Positions 1-12,166 are shown, numbered from the stretch's first letter. The stretch: 64,000 bases of DNA from Pseudoalteromonas marina (GCF_000238335.3 NZ_AHCB03000005.1:806001-870000), one strand, 5' to 3'. Notes: a model not told the origin generated them from the letters alone. Made by a program: numbers and translations.

Positions 1-946
1 TGCCTTGTTTATAGCTTGCATCAAATAAAGCAATATCACTATTAATTTGCTCAAGTACAGTAATATTTAGGCGATTAACGGCATTTTGCACCGGCCCTTG
101 CTGATTTTTCCAAATGGCATTTTGTTTAAATAAGCTGGCGATTGGCTCACCATTTAACAATCCCAATTGCACATTCATCAAGGTGTTGAGCTCTTTTGTA
201 ATCGCCCACAATATACTCACAACTTCAGTGTTGTCACTGGCTAATTTGTTTAAAACTTTAATGGCTTGTTTGGCATGACCATTTAATAAGGCATCGCTTA
301 AATCAAAAATATCAAATTTGGCTTGATTTAATAGCCCTTGCATAACCAATTGCTGGGTAATAAGTGCGTTGCCATGCAGTAAGGAGAGCTTTTCAAGTTC
401 CTGAAAACACGCTAAAAGGTTACCTTCTGTAGCATTGATAAGGCTTAATTTGGCATCATTTTGCATGTTAAGAGCCAAGCGTTGACATTGATCATCAAGC
501 CACCGTTTTACGTGCGAGCCAGTCAGTGGGTAACAAGGTACAAATACACCTTGTTTGTCGAGCGCTTTAAACCAGGCACCGCGTTGTACTTCTTGGCTCG
601 CTTTTGCACCTTTAATAATTAGTATCGTGTCGGGGTTAACAAGCTCAACGACACGCTTAAAGGTATTACTACCAATTACACCGGGCTTTTGCTGGTTTAG
701 GTCAAACTCAATAATAGTGCGTGCACTAAATAACGACATGCTTTGATATTGCGCTATTATTTCCTGCCAATCAAACCCCTGCATTAAAGTAAATTTAATT
801 ACTTCATCAAAGCCTTGTGCTTTGGCAGTATCGCGAATTAGCTGAACACACTGTGCTTCTTGAAAAGGCTCTTCACCAAAAACTAAGTAAAAAGGTTTTA
901 AGCCTTTGTTTAATTCGTTAGGTAATTGATTAGCGTAACAGCGCAT
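1..946 (-). CDS. holA: DNA polymerase III delta subunit, 3' end missing
   Basis: This is the clamp-loader delta subunit, which opens the beta sliding clamp during replication. About 315 codons are visible and the C-terminus runs off the left edge; the E. coli protein has 343 residues. The N-terminus reads MRCYANQLPNELNKG and continues to FYLVFGEEPFQE, the conserved start of domain 1 with its degenerate nucleotide-binding fold. The ATG shares one base with the lptE stop codon (TAATG), so translation is probably coupled to lptE. The order leuS-lptE-holA is the one found in E. coli. The identification rests on sequence character and on synteny. Confidence 0.93.
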   Translation of the reverse strand, partial: MRCYANQLPNELNKGLKPFYLVFGEEPFQEAQCVQLIRDTAKAQGFDEVIKFTLMQGFDWQEIIAQYQSMSLFSARTIIEFDLNQQKPGVIGSNTFKRVVELVNPDTILIIKGAKASQEVQRGAWFKALDKQGVFVPCYPLTGSHVKRWLDDQCQRLALNMQNDAKLSLINATEGNLLACFQELEKLSLLHGNALITQQLVMQGLLNQAKFDIFDLSDALLNGHAKQAIKVLNKLASDNTEVVSILWAITKELNTLMNVQLGLLNGEPIASLFKQNAIWKNQQGPVQNAVNRLNITVLEQINSDIALFDASYKQG

Positions 947-1437
947 TACAGTTGCGACAGCTCTCTAACAATACGACGACTTGCTTGCTTACGAATTTCG
1001 TTAATTAGCAGCTCTAGCTCTTTGGCTTTGGCAAGTGCGTTATCGGGGTCGTCTTGATAATTTCTATAAAGCTCAAAGCGTTTTTCTATAGCATCTTTAT
1101 TGGGGTGTTTTAGAACATATGAAACGCCATAGGCAAGTTCGTATTCAGCAACCTGGCCATTTTTAAATAACGACAACGTTTGGCGTTCTATGGTTTCTTT
1201 ACGTAAATACAGCTGCGCTACGTTTTTAGATGAAGAGGTAAGTTCAACTTCACTTGCTAACAGCTCTTTTTGTAGCTGTTCAAATAAAGCTGATTTTTCG
1301 TCATCACCAATTAGCGTAATGAGTTTTAGATTATCAGGCAGGCTTGACGCTTGCTTTAAGTGAAACCCACAACTAGATAACAAAAAACAGACTAGCGCTA
1401 AGGCTAGCCCGTTTTTAATGGCCTTAAATACAGCCAT
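946..1437 (-). CDS. lptE: LPS-assembly lipoprotein LptE
   Basis: This outer-membrane lipoprotein (formerly RlpB) plugs the LptD barrel and helps insert lipopolysaccharide into the outer leaflet. The chosen ATG gives 163 residues with a signal of hydrophobic residues 10-20 and the lipobox LSSC at residues 20-23. The mature protein begins CGFHLKQ, the typical LptE start. A longer frame begins upstream inside leuS, but it would bury the lipobox behind a non-signal extension, so I rejected it. Only one base separates it from the leuS stop, and it overlaps the holA start by one base, so the three genes form one transcription unit. Confidence 0.93.
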   Translation of the reverse strand: MAVFKAIKNGLALALVCFLLSSCGFHLKQASSLPDNLKLITLIGDDEKSALFEQLQKELLASEVELTSSSKNVAQLYLRKETIERQTLSLFKNGQVAEYELAYGVSYVLKHPNKDAIEKRFELYRNYQDDPDNALAKAKELELLINEIRKQASRRIVRELSQL

Positions 1438-1438
1438 A

Positions 1439-4027
<2,589 letters not shown>

Positions 4028-4317
4028 CTACGATTCCAGACTTCTTGCAAACTAATAAAAAATTGCCGATAGGATAACCCAAATAAAGCACTATTCACAG
4101 CGTCAAAAACACCGTTTTGCTAAATTGTAACCTTCATGTCAGATTAACCTATACTTATCTATGTTAAACGTCAGGCGTGTTGACCTGTGTAGATTGAAAT
4201 TTGCTCAGTTTAGGGTTTTCTAATCACATTATAAAATGTTACCTAGTGGCCTGAGTAAAGATTCATAAATATTGCGTCAACCCAACTCGTTTATTAGCAA
4301 TTTTGAAGGAGTACATA

Positions 4318-4776
4318 ATGGCAGATTATAAAGCATGGCTTAGTGATTTAAGCGCGTGGCTAAAAGACATCAAAGATCATGAGGTAAAAGATGCGGTAAC
4401 TCGTTTTGTTGAATCAGAGCAAGCACTTAAAAATTTAGGTGAGGAAAAATATCAGCTCTACCGCAACTACTTAAAACGTGACATAGAGCACCTTAGCGAG
4501 AACGATTCCCACTATAATTCGCTTGCATGGCAAGAACTTAAAGAGTCTTTATGGTTTGAACTTTCACATATAGAAGACAAAACTCAGCTGGAATGGCAAT
4601 CCTTAAACCAAGATTTTAAACATAATGGGGTGTATCACGCAGGTGAATGGATAGCCATGGGCACATTAGTATGTAAGAATTGCACTCATAGTTACGATGT
4701 TTATCACGCCACACAAATTTTACCGTGTATTGAGTGTGATGGAATCTATTTTAGTCGTAAGGCACTGCACCCTTAA
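4318..4776 (+). CDS. YbeL-like zinc-ribbon protein (DUF1451)
   Basis: This 152-residue cytoplasmic protein has unknown function. The N-terminal two thirds are charged and predicted helical (SDLSAWLKDIKDHEVKD). The C-terminal third holds a zinc ribbon built from CKNC and CIEC pairs about 20 residues apart (about residues 118-140). This is the layout of E. coli YbeL, which is likewise a neighbour of leuS. The ATG at 4318 is preceded by AAGGAG at good spacing; an in-frame TTG 15 bases upstream lies within that signal and is unlikely to be used. A divergent promoter region is shared with leuS, but I could not fix any promoter boxes. Confidence 0.88.
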   Translation: MADYKAWLSDLSAWLKDIKDHEVKDAVTRFVESEQALKNLGEEKYQLYRNYLKRDIEHLSENDSHYNSLAWQELKESLWFELSHIEDKTQLEWQSLNQDFKHNGVYHAGEWIAMGTLVCKNCTHSYDVYHATQILPCIECDGIYFSRKALHP

Positions 4777-4853
4777 GCATATGTATTAAGTGGCTGCTGG
4801 CCACTTAATACGCCCAAAAGCCAGCGATTATGCTGGTATATAAAGAAGTTAGA

Positions 4854-7292
4854 ATGACGAAAAAACTGCTGCCACTACCTGTATCAACGCTTGCACCTAG
4901 TATTTCTGCTAATCACGTACTGACGTGCATGAATAATCCCTACCCAGAGCAACTCAATTTTATTGGGCAACAACGTGCACAAAGTGCGCTGGACTTTTCG
5001 CTGGGGATGGAATTACCTGGTTATAACGTTTACGTTATGGGCGAAGCCGCACATGGGCGTTACACACTCGTCAAGGACAAACTAAAACAACATGCCAAAG
5101 GCCGAGTAACCCCAAACGAATGGTTGTATGTTAATAACTACGACGACCATCGCGAGCCAATAGCATTGTTTATGCAGGCAGGGCAAAGCAAGCAATTGAG
5201 TGACGACATAGACTCATTTTTAGACGAAGTGCTCGACACGTTTCCAGCCGCATTTGATAACCCTGCTTATCAGCGAAAGAAAAAATCAATTGATCGTGAA
5301 TTTAATGATGCTTACGACAGCGCAATTACCGCCGTTGAAGTGGCTGCGCTTGAGCAAAGCGTTGCACTTGTTGAAGAAAAAAGCTCAGTGGGCTTTGCGC
5401 CACTTATTGATGGTAAGCAGTTGAGTGATAGCGAGTTTGCAGAACTAGAAGATGAACTTCGCGAAGAGTTTTTTGAGAAAATAGAAAAACTAGAAGATGC
5501 GTTAATTGAAGCACTGATAGAGTTGCCGCGTTGGAAACGTGAATCTAAAGAAAAACTCCGCAACCTTAAAAAGTCGACCGCTGAGCAAGCAACTAAACCA
5601 CTGTTAAAAGATTTAGAACATAAATACGCCACACATATTGGCGTGCTTCGCTATTTAAAAGACATACGTGTAGAAATTATAGATGCTGTACTTGAATGGC
5701 TAGACGATGAAGACGAAAACGAAGAAAATAAAGAAGACTTTGATCGTAAAGGCATGCTCACTGACTTTTTTGCACCCAATATTTTAGTCGAGTTTAAAGA
5801 AGACGATGCAGCCCCCGTGGTGTACGAGCCTAACCCTACCTTTGGTAATTTATTTGGCAAAATAGAGTATGCCACTTCACAAGGTACACTAATCACCAGC
5901 TACCGCTCAATTCAGCCCGGTGCATTACACCGTGCAAATGGCGGTTATTTGATAATGGATGCTGAAAAAGTAATGGCTAACCCACAGGTGTGGGATGGGC
6001 TAAAGTTATCGCTGAAAATGCACCAAATTAAAAATGACTTACCATATCAAGATAGTACAGTAGGCACGAGCTTTACGCTTCGCCCGCAACTGATCCCACT
6101 TGATGTAAAAATTATTTTATTAGGCTCGCGCGATTTGTATTACACCATAGGTCAATACGATGAAGAATTCGCAGAGCTATTCAGAGTACTAGCTGATTTT
6201 GATTACTACTTACCAAGCAGTGATAAGTTACAGTATCAGTTTATTACTAAAGTGACAGAGTACTGCGAAAAAACGCTTAAGTGCACTACAACGCAAGCCG
6301 CTATGGTGAGATTGCTTAAATTTAGTTATCGCCAAGCTGAGCATCATAATAAGCTGTCAGCGCGTTTTGCTGATGTGTTAGAGCTGGTGGCTGAGGCAAG
6401 TTACTACGCAAAACAAGATAAGCTAACGGTTATTGATGCGCATCATATTGATGAAGCCATTGAGGGTAAGCAATACCGCACCGGTCAAATTAGTGAAAAT
6501 ATGCTCAGTGATATCAAAGAAGGCCACACGTTAATTGCTACAACCGGACAAGCCATTGGTAAAGTAAATGGCTTAACGGTACTGCACATTGGTGACACGT
6601 CGTTTGGTACACCGGCGCGAATTACTGCCACGGTATACGCCGGCGCTGATGGCGTAATAGACGTAGAGCGCGAAGCAGAACTGGGTAAAGCTATTCACTC
6701 TAAAGGCGTGATGTTACTTACTGGTTATTTAGGTAATAAATATGCTCAGCAATTTAGCCTTACGCTCAGCGCAAACATTGCAATAGAACAAAGCTATGGC
6801 TACATAGACGGCGATAGCGCCTCGTTGGCAGAGCTTTGCGCGTTAATTTCGGCTATTACAAGCTTACCAATAAGCCAATCAATTGCGCTTACGGGGTCTA
6901 TAAACCAACATGGTGATGTACAAGCCATTGGTGGTGTAAACGAAAAAATAGAAGGCTTTTTTAAGCTGTGTAAAATGCGCGGCTTAACGGGTGAGCAAGG
7001 CGTTATTATTCCTAAGTCAAACCAAGTTAATTTGGTTTTAGACGACGAAATACTCAACGCAGTAGAGCAAGGTAAATTTAATATTTACGCAGTAGAGACG
7101 GTCGATCAGGCGCTAAATTTACTGATGGATATTGAAGCGGGCGAACTCATCGACGATGTATACCCTGAAAGTTCAGTAAACGGCATCGCACTTGCGCGTT
7201 TAAAAGAGATTGCCGATATTGTTAATGGCGATAACGAAGACGATGCGGATGACGAGCTAGAAAACGAAAAACGAGAAGAAGAGAAAAACTAA
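4854..7292 (+). CDS. Lon-family ATP-dependent protease (long LonB/YcbZ type)
   Basis: This cytoplasmic serine protease of family S16 has 812 residues. The N-terminus carries an AAA-like region whose P-loop is degenerate (MGEAAHGRYTL in place of GxxxxGKS/T) and a later GGYLIMDAEKVM segment. A long acidic helical insertion covers roughly residues 130-300. The C-terminal protease domain has the Ser-Lys dyad: Ser655 in YIDGDSAS and Lys698 in GGVNEKIEGF. They are 43 residues apart, the same spacing as Ser679 and Lys722 of E. coli Lon. I chose the ATG at 4854 because AGAAG precedes it; an in-frame ATG at 4830 lacks a ribosome site. Only two bases separate it from the FKBP gene. Its substrates cannot be inferred. 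Confidence 0.88.
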   Translation: MTKKLLPLPVSTLAPSISANHVLTCMNNPYPEQLNFIGQQRAQSALDFSLGMELPGYNVYVMGEAAHGRYTLVKDKLKQHAKGRVTPNEWLYVNNYDDHREPIALFMQAGQSKQLSDDIDSFLDEVLDTFPAAFDNPAYQRKKKSIDREFNDAYDSAITAVEVAALEQSVALVEEKSSVGFAPLIDGKQLSDSEFAELEDELREEFFEKIEKLEDALIEALIELPRWKRESKEKLRNLKKSTAEQATKPLLKDLEHKYATHIGVLRYLKDIRVEIIDAVLEWLDDEDENEENKEDFDRKGMLTDFFAPNILVEFKEDDAAPVVYEPNPTFGNLFGKIEYATSQGTLITSYRSIQPGALHRANGGYLIMDAEKVMANPQVWDGLKLSLKMHQIKNDLPYQDSTVGTSFTLRPQLIPLDVKIILLGSRDLYYTIGQYDEEFAELFRVLADFDYYLPSSDKLQYQFITKVTEYCEKTLKCTTTQAAMVRLLKFSYRQAEHHNKLSARFADVLELVAEASYYAKQDKLTVIDAHHIDEAIEGKQYRTGQISENMLSDIKEGHTLIATTGQAIGKVNGLTVLHIGDTSFGTPARITATVYAGADGVIDVEREAELGKAIHSKGVMLLTGYLGNKYAQQFSLTLSANIAIEQSYGYIDGDSASLAELCALISAITSLPISQSIALTGSINQHGDVQAIGGVNEKIEGFFKLCKMRGLTGEQGVIIPKSNQVNLVLDDEILNAVEQGKFNIYAVETVDQALNLLMDIEAGELIDDVYPESSVNGIALARLKEIADIVNGDNEDDADDELENEKREEEKN

Positions 7293-7294
7293 TT

Positions 7295-7771
7295 ATGATC
7301 AATATTATTTTGGCGGTTGTGATCGCTATTTTGTGCGTTTTAATATTTAAAAATAGTAAAAAAGCCAAACAACAGGCGATTGCTAATGCGCAAATTGAAA
7401 GCGACTATTTAGTGGCAAACGCTAAAGTAGATGGTGTATTGGAAACTGCATCTGGCCTGCAATATAAAGTATTGCACAAAGGAGAAAACAGCAACACACC
7501 TAGCCCAACAAGTATGGTCAATGTGCATTACCACGGTACACTCATCGACGGCACTGTGTTTGATAGCTCAGTAGAGCGCAAGTCACCTATCAGCTTTGGT
7601 TTACACCAAGTTATTAAAGGGTGGACCGAGGGGTTACAGTTAATGAGCCCGGGAGACAAATTTCAGTTTTATATACCGCACCAATTGGCTTATGGCGAAA
7701 AGCGGGTAGGGAGCATTCCACCAGCATCACTGCTTATTTTTGAAGTAGAATTGCTTGCAATAGAGTCATAA
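7295..7771 (+). CDS. FKBP-type peptidyl-prolyl isomerase, membrane-anchored
   Basis: This prolyl cis-trans isomerase has 158 residues. Residues 2-19 (IILAVVIAILCVLIF) form one membrane segment followed by lysines, so it is likely an inner-membrane anchor; the short amino end does not show a cleavage site. A typical FKBP fold follows, with the landmarks VHYHGTLIDGTVFDSS, GWTEGLQLMSPGDK and AYGEKRVGSIPPASLLIFEVEL. It starts two bases after the Lon-like protease gene, so the two are almost certainly co-transcribed. A shared role in protein quality control is an inference. A strong bidirectional hairpin follows it. Confidence 0.93.
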   Translation: MINIILAVVIAILCVLIFKNSKKAKQQAIANAQIESDYLVANAKVDGVLETASGLQYKVLHKGENSNTPSPTSMVNVHYHGTLIDGTVFDSSVERKSPISFGLHQVIKGWTEGLQLMSPGDKFQFYIPHQLAYGEKRVGSIPPASLLIFEVELLAIES

Positions 7772-7783
7772 AGTTACCGTGTT

Positions 7784-7813
7784 TGCTCACTTTTAACCGA
7801 TTAAAAGTGAGCA
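7784..7813. terminator. Bidirectional terminator, FKBP gene / CIA30 gene
   Basis: A perfect 13-bp inverted repeat (TGCTCACTTTTAA and its complement) encloses the loop CCGA between two convergent genes. The T and A runs inside the stem and the position support a terminator serving both strands, although there is no long T tract outside the stem. Confidence 0.75.
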
Positions 7814-7820
7814 TGACGTA

Positions 7821-8345
7821 CTAACCTGCAAATTCAATGTGTGCTATTTCAAGCTTAAATTTTCCCGCCTGTTTTCCTGCAATCATAAAACCAAGTTGTC
7901 TAATATCACTAAAATCAATCACTGGTTGCTGGGCTAGCGTACGACCACGAAAAGTAAGCGTAAAATCGCTTGGGGTAAAATTAATGTTAGTCCATTCATT
8001 TTCTATTGTTTTAAATGAGTGTGTATACGCAGGTCCATCAAGGTAGTTGGATGTGCGCAGCCTTAGTTGATACGTTTGACCGTCACCTTTAACACGTAAA
8101 TTAATAGTATTTGCGTTTTGGCCCTGTGTGTTGAGCTCAGTGCGGATAGAAGCAAACCCTCCGTTATTTTTAAGCGATACATTACCTTCAAATACCAATG
8201 CCTCTTTTGTATGGCTTACTTGGCTATTAGACACGCCCCCCATGACCGAATCGTTTACAACGTACCAACGCTGATTGGCGTTAACCTCTGCGCTTAGCAG
8301 CAAAGTATTAAATATAAAAAGAGAGGCTAATTGTTTAGTGGTCAT
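7821..8345 (-). CDS. CIA30-family protein, probably exported
   Basis: This 174-residue protein begins with a signal-peptide-like stretch (QLASLFIFNTLLLSAEVNA). The mature part shows the CIA30 (complex I intermediate-associated protein 30) hallmark WYVVNDSVMGGVSNSQ, followed by a beta-rich galactose-binding-like domain with FEGNVSLKNNGGFASIRT. The mitochondrial relatives assist complex I assembly; the bacterial role is not established and I do not assign one. It stands alone on the minus strand, divergent from the RDD gene and convergent with the FKBP gene. Confidence 0.8.
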   Translation of the reverse strand: MTTKQLASLFIFNTLLLSAEVNANQRWYVVNDSVMGGVSNSQVSHTKEALVFEGNVSLKNNGGFASIRTELNTQGQNANTINLRVKGDGQTYQLRLRTSNYLDGPAYTHSFKTIENEWTNINFTPSDFTLTFRGRTLAQQPVIDFSDIRQLGFMIAGKQAGKFKLEIAHIEFAG

Positions 8346-8671
8346 TGGGGTTGCTCCTAAAGGCTTTGATTAACTAATACGCTCACACATATAAATTGTT
8401 CACTTAACCTAAACTAATTTATTAATAACGCGCAGGGCTTGCTGGCTTTTAAGGATAAAATATGTGAAATCTAGGGTTATTTAGTCGCTGCGCAAAGTTG
8501 GCAACTTAGTGGGCTAAATAAAAATTGAGTAAAGCTTCTGCGTCCCGCTCACCCTTTTACCTTCACCTTGAAGGCAACAAACAGTAAATAGCGCTTGTTT
8601 GAATTAGCTTGAGCAAAAAATAAAAAGCGCGTAAGTTAAACGCGTTACCTATTTTAATAACAAGAATTAAA
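8346..8671. other. Intergenic region between divergent CIA30 and RDD genes
   Basis: These 326 bases must hold the promoters of both flanking genes. I see AT-rich sequence and a few short GCGCGT/ACGCGT repeats near 8628-8645. I see no convincing promoter pair, no RNA gene and no coding frame. Confidence 0.5.
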
Positions 8672-9685
8672 ATGAAAGCAAAAGAAATAGAACAATTAGA
8701 ATTATCTAAAACCGAAACTAGAGAAGTCATTACCCCTTATGCATTTAAAGTTGATAACGCTCTGTTAGGCATTCCTCTAGCAACACCTCTTAAACGAGCT
8801 TTAGCAATAGTAATAGATGCTGCCCTAATATTTATAGCTGCAAAGCTTAGCGCCACCTTAATTGCGTTTGTTGCTGCTATGGCTTTTTATAAAGGCACCG
8901 CGCAGCAATACCTTCCTAAAATGTCGAGTGTATGGAGAAGAATATTAAAAATAATGGCAGCGAGTATTTTATTTGTAAGCGCTCTTGCAGTGCTTTCAAT
9001 TGGCATAGACTACTTAGAAGACGATAACAGTGAAATCGCCTCAGTTATTCAAGGTGTAAAAATAGAAGACGAAATACAGCTTACTGAGTCAGAAAAACAC
9101 CGTGTAAACGCCTATTTAATTGAAGTAGTAGACGAGAGCTGTGAGCAGTCTTGCCAACAAAATGCGCTTGATAATTTGATAGGACAAGTACCCAAGTTAG
9201 CAGAAATGGACGATCTTCAAAGCCCACAACTTGCTAGAGCACTTTTACAATTATTAGTGCTCAGTGAAAATAACGAAATAAAGCCTGCACAATTAATAGA
9301 AGAAAAACCTGCTCAAACAACTACAAACAGTATTTTGCAGTGGGGCAAAGGTATTATTCAAGACTTAGGCTTAGGTTTTGGGTGGGCTGCTGTTTACTTT
9401 ACGCTATTTTCATTACTTTGGCGTGGTCAAACTCCCGGTAAGAAGGTGTGCAATATACGTGTTGTTGCCTTAAATGGCGAACCACTTGGTTTGCTTGATT
9501 GTTTTGGCCGCTACGGTGGTTACGGCGCAGGTTTTGCCACTGGGTTGCTAGGCTTTTTACAAGTGTATTGGGACCCAAATAGGCAAGCCATTCAAGATAA
9601 AATATCAGCGACTGTGGTTATACAAGGTAGCGTAAAGCAAATTGTGAATATAGAAACAGTAGAAGAAACCGTAAAAGCTAAATAA
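8672..9685 (+). CDS. RDD-family membrane protein with a central insertion
   Basis: This 337-residue integral membrane protein has unknown function. The first RDD element is at about residues 30-60 (PLKRALAIVIDAALIFIAA, with the usual Arg and Asp), followed by further hydrophobic helices to about residue 112. A charged soluble segment of roughly 110 residues follows and contains the close cysteine pair CEQSC. The second half of the RDD signature then appears: GQTPGKKVCNIRVVALNG, GRYGGYG and RQAIQDKISATVVI. The insertion splits the domain in an unusual way. The esterase gene starts 21 bases downstream, so the two may be co-transcribed. Confidence 0.8.
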   Translation: MKAKEIEQLELSKTETREVITPYAFKVDNALLGIPLATPLKRALAIVIDAALIFIAAKLSATLIAFVAAMAFYKGTAQQYLPKMSSVWRRILKIMAASILFVSALAVLSIGIDYLEDDNSEIASVIQGVKIEDEIQLTESEKHRVNAYLIEVVDESCEQSCQQNALDNLIGQVPKLAEMDDLQSPQLARALLQLLVLSENNEIKPAQLIEEKPAQTTTNSILQWGKGIIQDLGLGFGWAAVYFTLFSLLWRGQTPGKKVCNIRVVALNGEPLGLLDCFGRYGGYGAGFATGLLGFLQVYWDPNRQAIQDKISATVVIQGSVKQIVNIETVEETVKAK

Positions 9686-9706
9686 TTAATAGTTATAGGT
9701 ACGCAA

Positions 9707-10561
9707 GTGAAGTTTTTAATGTTGACGATTATCACTTTATTTTTTGCAATCAGTGCAAGTGCTTCCGAGTCGGTTTTATTAGCAAAAAATGATCATATAG
9801 AGTCTCGAATTTTAAAAGAGAGGCGATTTTATAGCGTTTACTTACCACCTAGTTATAGCCAAAATACTGATAAAACATACCCTGTAGTTTACTTACTTGA
9901 TGGTGATAGCACACATTTAAAAGCAGTTGCAGGGCTGGTAGAAGCGCTAAGTACAGAGCGTTTAGAGCAACAAATACAGCAAGCTATTATTGTAGCTATT
10001 CCTAACAGCCAAAACGCAATAAGAGAGCGCGACTTTACACCTACCAATGTTGATTGGACGTTTAAGGGTAAATTATTAGAAAGGTTTGAAAATATCGGCA
10101 ATGCCGCAAATTACAGTGCATTTTTTGAAAAAGAACTTATTCCACATATTAATAAAAACTACCGAACATCAAATAAGCGGGTATTAATTGGTGAGTCTTT
10201 TGGTGGCTTGTTTGCAAGTTACGTACTGTTGACTAATCACACATTATTTACAGATTACTTAATAATTGATGCTACCTACATTTGGGATAATAATTATTTA
10301 AACCGTTACTTTAAAAATAATCAACTTGAAAATAAAGAGATGGCAGGGAATGTGTATTTTACCTTTGCGAATAACGCAACAGCATTTGGTGATATAGGTA
10401 AAACAAATTATCAGTGGGGATTGGCGTTTGCAGATAAATTAAGGAATCACCCAAGTAAAAAATTAACAGTAAAACAGCGTTACTTTGAAAACGAAACACA
10501 CGGTACCGTTGCTGCACTTAGCTGGTATTATGGATTGAAGGAGTTGTTGGTTTATTTATAG
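9707..10561 (+). CDS. Exported alpha/beta-hydrolase (putative esterase family)
   Basis: This 284-residue protein has a signal peptide at residues 1-20 (MKFLMLTIITLFFAISASAS). The domain resembles the putative esterase family that includes esterase D and enterochelin esterase. It has YSVYLPPSYSQ and YPVVYLLDGD near the start, the nucleophile elbow GESFGG in the middle and a likely catalytic histidine in FENETHGTVAA near the end. The acid residue is not certain. The start is GTG, weakly preceded by AGG; an ATG four codons later would still leave a signal peptide. It is probably periplasmic. The substrate is unknown. Confidence 0.8.
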   Translation: MKFLMLTIITLFFAISASASESVLLAKNDHIESRILKERRFYSVYLPPSYSQNTDKTYPVVYLLDGDSTHLKAVAGLVEALSTERLEQQIQQAIIVAIPNSQNAIRERDFTPTNVDWTFKGKLLERFENIGNAANYSAFFEKELIPHINKNYRTSNKRVLIGESFGGLFASYVLLTNHTLFTDYLIIDATYIWDNNYLNRYFKNNQLENKEMAGNVYFTFANNATAFGDIGKTNYQWGLAFADKLRNHPSKKLTVKQRYFENETHGTVAALSWYYGLKELLVYL

Positions 10562-10603
10562 ATCAAAAATGATAGCTGACTGCTGACAGCTATTACGCTT
10601 ATA

Positions 10604-12166
10604 TTAATTTCTAAACCTTACCCCAACTCCACCAATCCCCAATAACGCCACAATTCCCCATACAAACACATTGCCATATTGGCTATACACACTATTACCT
10701 TGTATCAATTTTACATCGGCTTTTAATACAGCGGCTTCAAACTGTGGCATGGTTTGTTGTGTATTGCTTAGCGGGTCGTATACGGCGCTTACACCGTTGT
10801 TGGTAACACGTACCAGCGGGCGTTGTAACTCAAGGGCACGCATGCGGGCAATTTGCATGTGTTGCAATGGCCCAATTGATTGACCAAACCACGCGTCGTT
10901 ACTGACAGTAAATAATATATCTGAGTTAGTTTTATAATTGCCGCGTACTAAATCGGCAAATACTATTTCGAAGCAAATAGCAGGGAGCAGATTAAAGCCA
11001 TTGGCGCGCAAGTTGTTTTGTATTCTGTCGCCTCGTGAAAATGAGGACATAGGTAAATCAAACAAAGGCGCGATTGGGCGCAGAATATCTTGAAACGGTA
11101 CAAATTCTCCAATCGGCAGTAACTGGTGTTTTTGATAGCGATTTTTACTGAGGTATTCATAATGGCCGTGCTCGTCGCCGCGCTCTTTGTTACCCAGAAC
11201 TATAAGTGTATTAAATATGGCTTTAGTATCGATTTGGTAGTCAACAATGCCCGTAATAAGGGCGGTTTCATTAAATGAGGCTGCGCTATCTAGCCCAGCT
11301 AAGTAGCTGTCGGCAAGGGCTTCTATTTCAGGAACTGCGGCTTCAGGCCAAACAATTAAATCAGCATCCCAATGTGGGCGAGTCATGTCTTGGTATTTGC
11401 TCATGGTGGTCCAAAACTCGCTCGGCTCAAAGCGAAGGTGCTGCTTTATATTGCCTTGTACTAGTAAAGTCGACATTGATTTACCTGAGTACTCAACGGT
11501 GTTTGTTGCACGCGAACCAATACACAAAACAGTAAATACAGTAAGCGTAACCAGCGGGGTCTTTATGTCTTTTTGTGTTATCCGGTACAGTGCAAAGCCA
11601 ATGGCAATACATACTAAAGTCAATCCAAATTCACCAATGTAAGGGGCCAGTATATTTAATGGTCCATCGGTTTGGGTATACCCAAAACTTAACCACGGAA
11701 ACCCGGTAAGGACCACCCCCCGTAAATATTCACTCAGAGCAAAAAAGCTAATAAGCAGCAAACCAAAGCTATTTGTGCTGGTGGCAAAACGAGTTGTTAA
11801 GTAGAACGCTAAGGCGGGATAAAGCGCTAAGTAGCCGCACAATAGTGCCATTAACGAAAAAGAGGCTACAAGCGGCATACCGCCAAAGGTAGCTATAGAC
11901 ACATGTACCCAACTAATACCTGCACCAAACCAGCCTAAACCAAATATAAAACCATATTTAGCGGCATTCTTCGCATGGGCTTTTCCGGTATTGTTTGGAT
12001 TAATACAAAAAATGACAGCTGCAATACTAATAAATGCAATTGGCCAAATTTCAAAAGGGGAGTAGCTAAAAGTTAAAATAAGGCCCGCAATAAATGCGAG
12101 CCATGATTTTATATCTTTTGCTAATAGGGTCAGTCTAGTTAGCAGTTTCTTCACTGTCGGTGTCAT
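10604..12166 (-). CDS. lnt: Apolipoprotein N-acyltransferase
   Basis: This inner-membrane enzyme adds the third acyl chain to the N-terminal cysteine of lipoproteins; LptE and LolB in this window are among its likely substrates. It has 520 residues with several N-terminal membrane helices and a C-terminal carbon-nitrogen hydrolase domain. The catalytic triad is visible as Glu275 (WPEAAVPE), a lysine in RYQKHQLLPIGEF and Cys398 (PAICFEIVF). I placed the start at the ATG at 12166, because AAGG precedes it at suitable distance and the length then matches E. coli (512). It overlaps the corC end by 32 bases. The order lnt-corC-ybeY-ybeZ-miaB is conserved. Confidence 0.95.
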   Translation of the reverse strand: MTPTVKKLLTRLTLLAKDIKSWLAFIAGLILTFSYSPFEIWPIAFISIAAVIFCINPNNTGKAHAKNAAKYGFIFGLGWFGAGISWVHVSIATFGGMPLVASFSLMALLCGYLALYPALAFYLTTRFATSTNSFGLLLISFFALSEYLRGVVLTGFPWLSFGYTQTDGPLNILAPYIGEFGLTLVCIAIGFALYRITQKDIKTPLVTLTVFTVLCIGSRATNTVEYSGKSMSTLLVQGNIKQHLRFEPSEFWTTMSKYQDMTRPHWDADLIVWPEAAVPEIEALADSYLAGLDSAASFNETALITGIVDYQIDTKAIFNTLIVLGNKERGDEHGHYEYLSKNRYQKHQLLPIGEFVPFQDILRPIAPLFDLPMSSFSRGDRIQNNLRANGFNLLPAICFEIVFADLVRGNYKTNSDILFTVSNDAWFGQSIGPLQHMQIARMRALELQRPLVRVTNNGVSAVYDPLSNTQQTMPQFEAAVLKADVKLIQGNSVYSQYGNVFVWGIVALLGIGGVGVRFRN

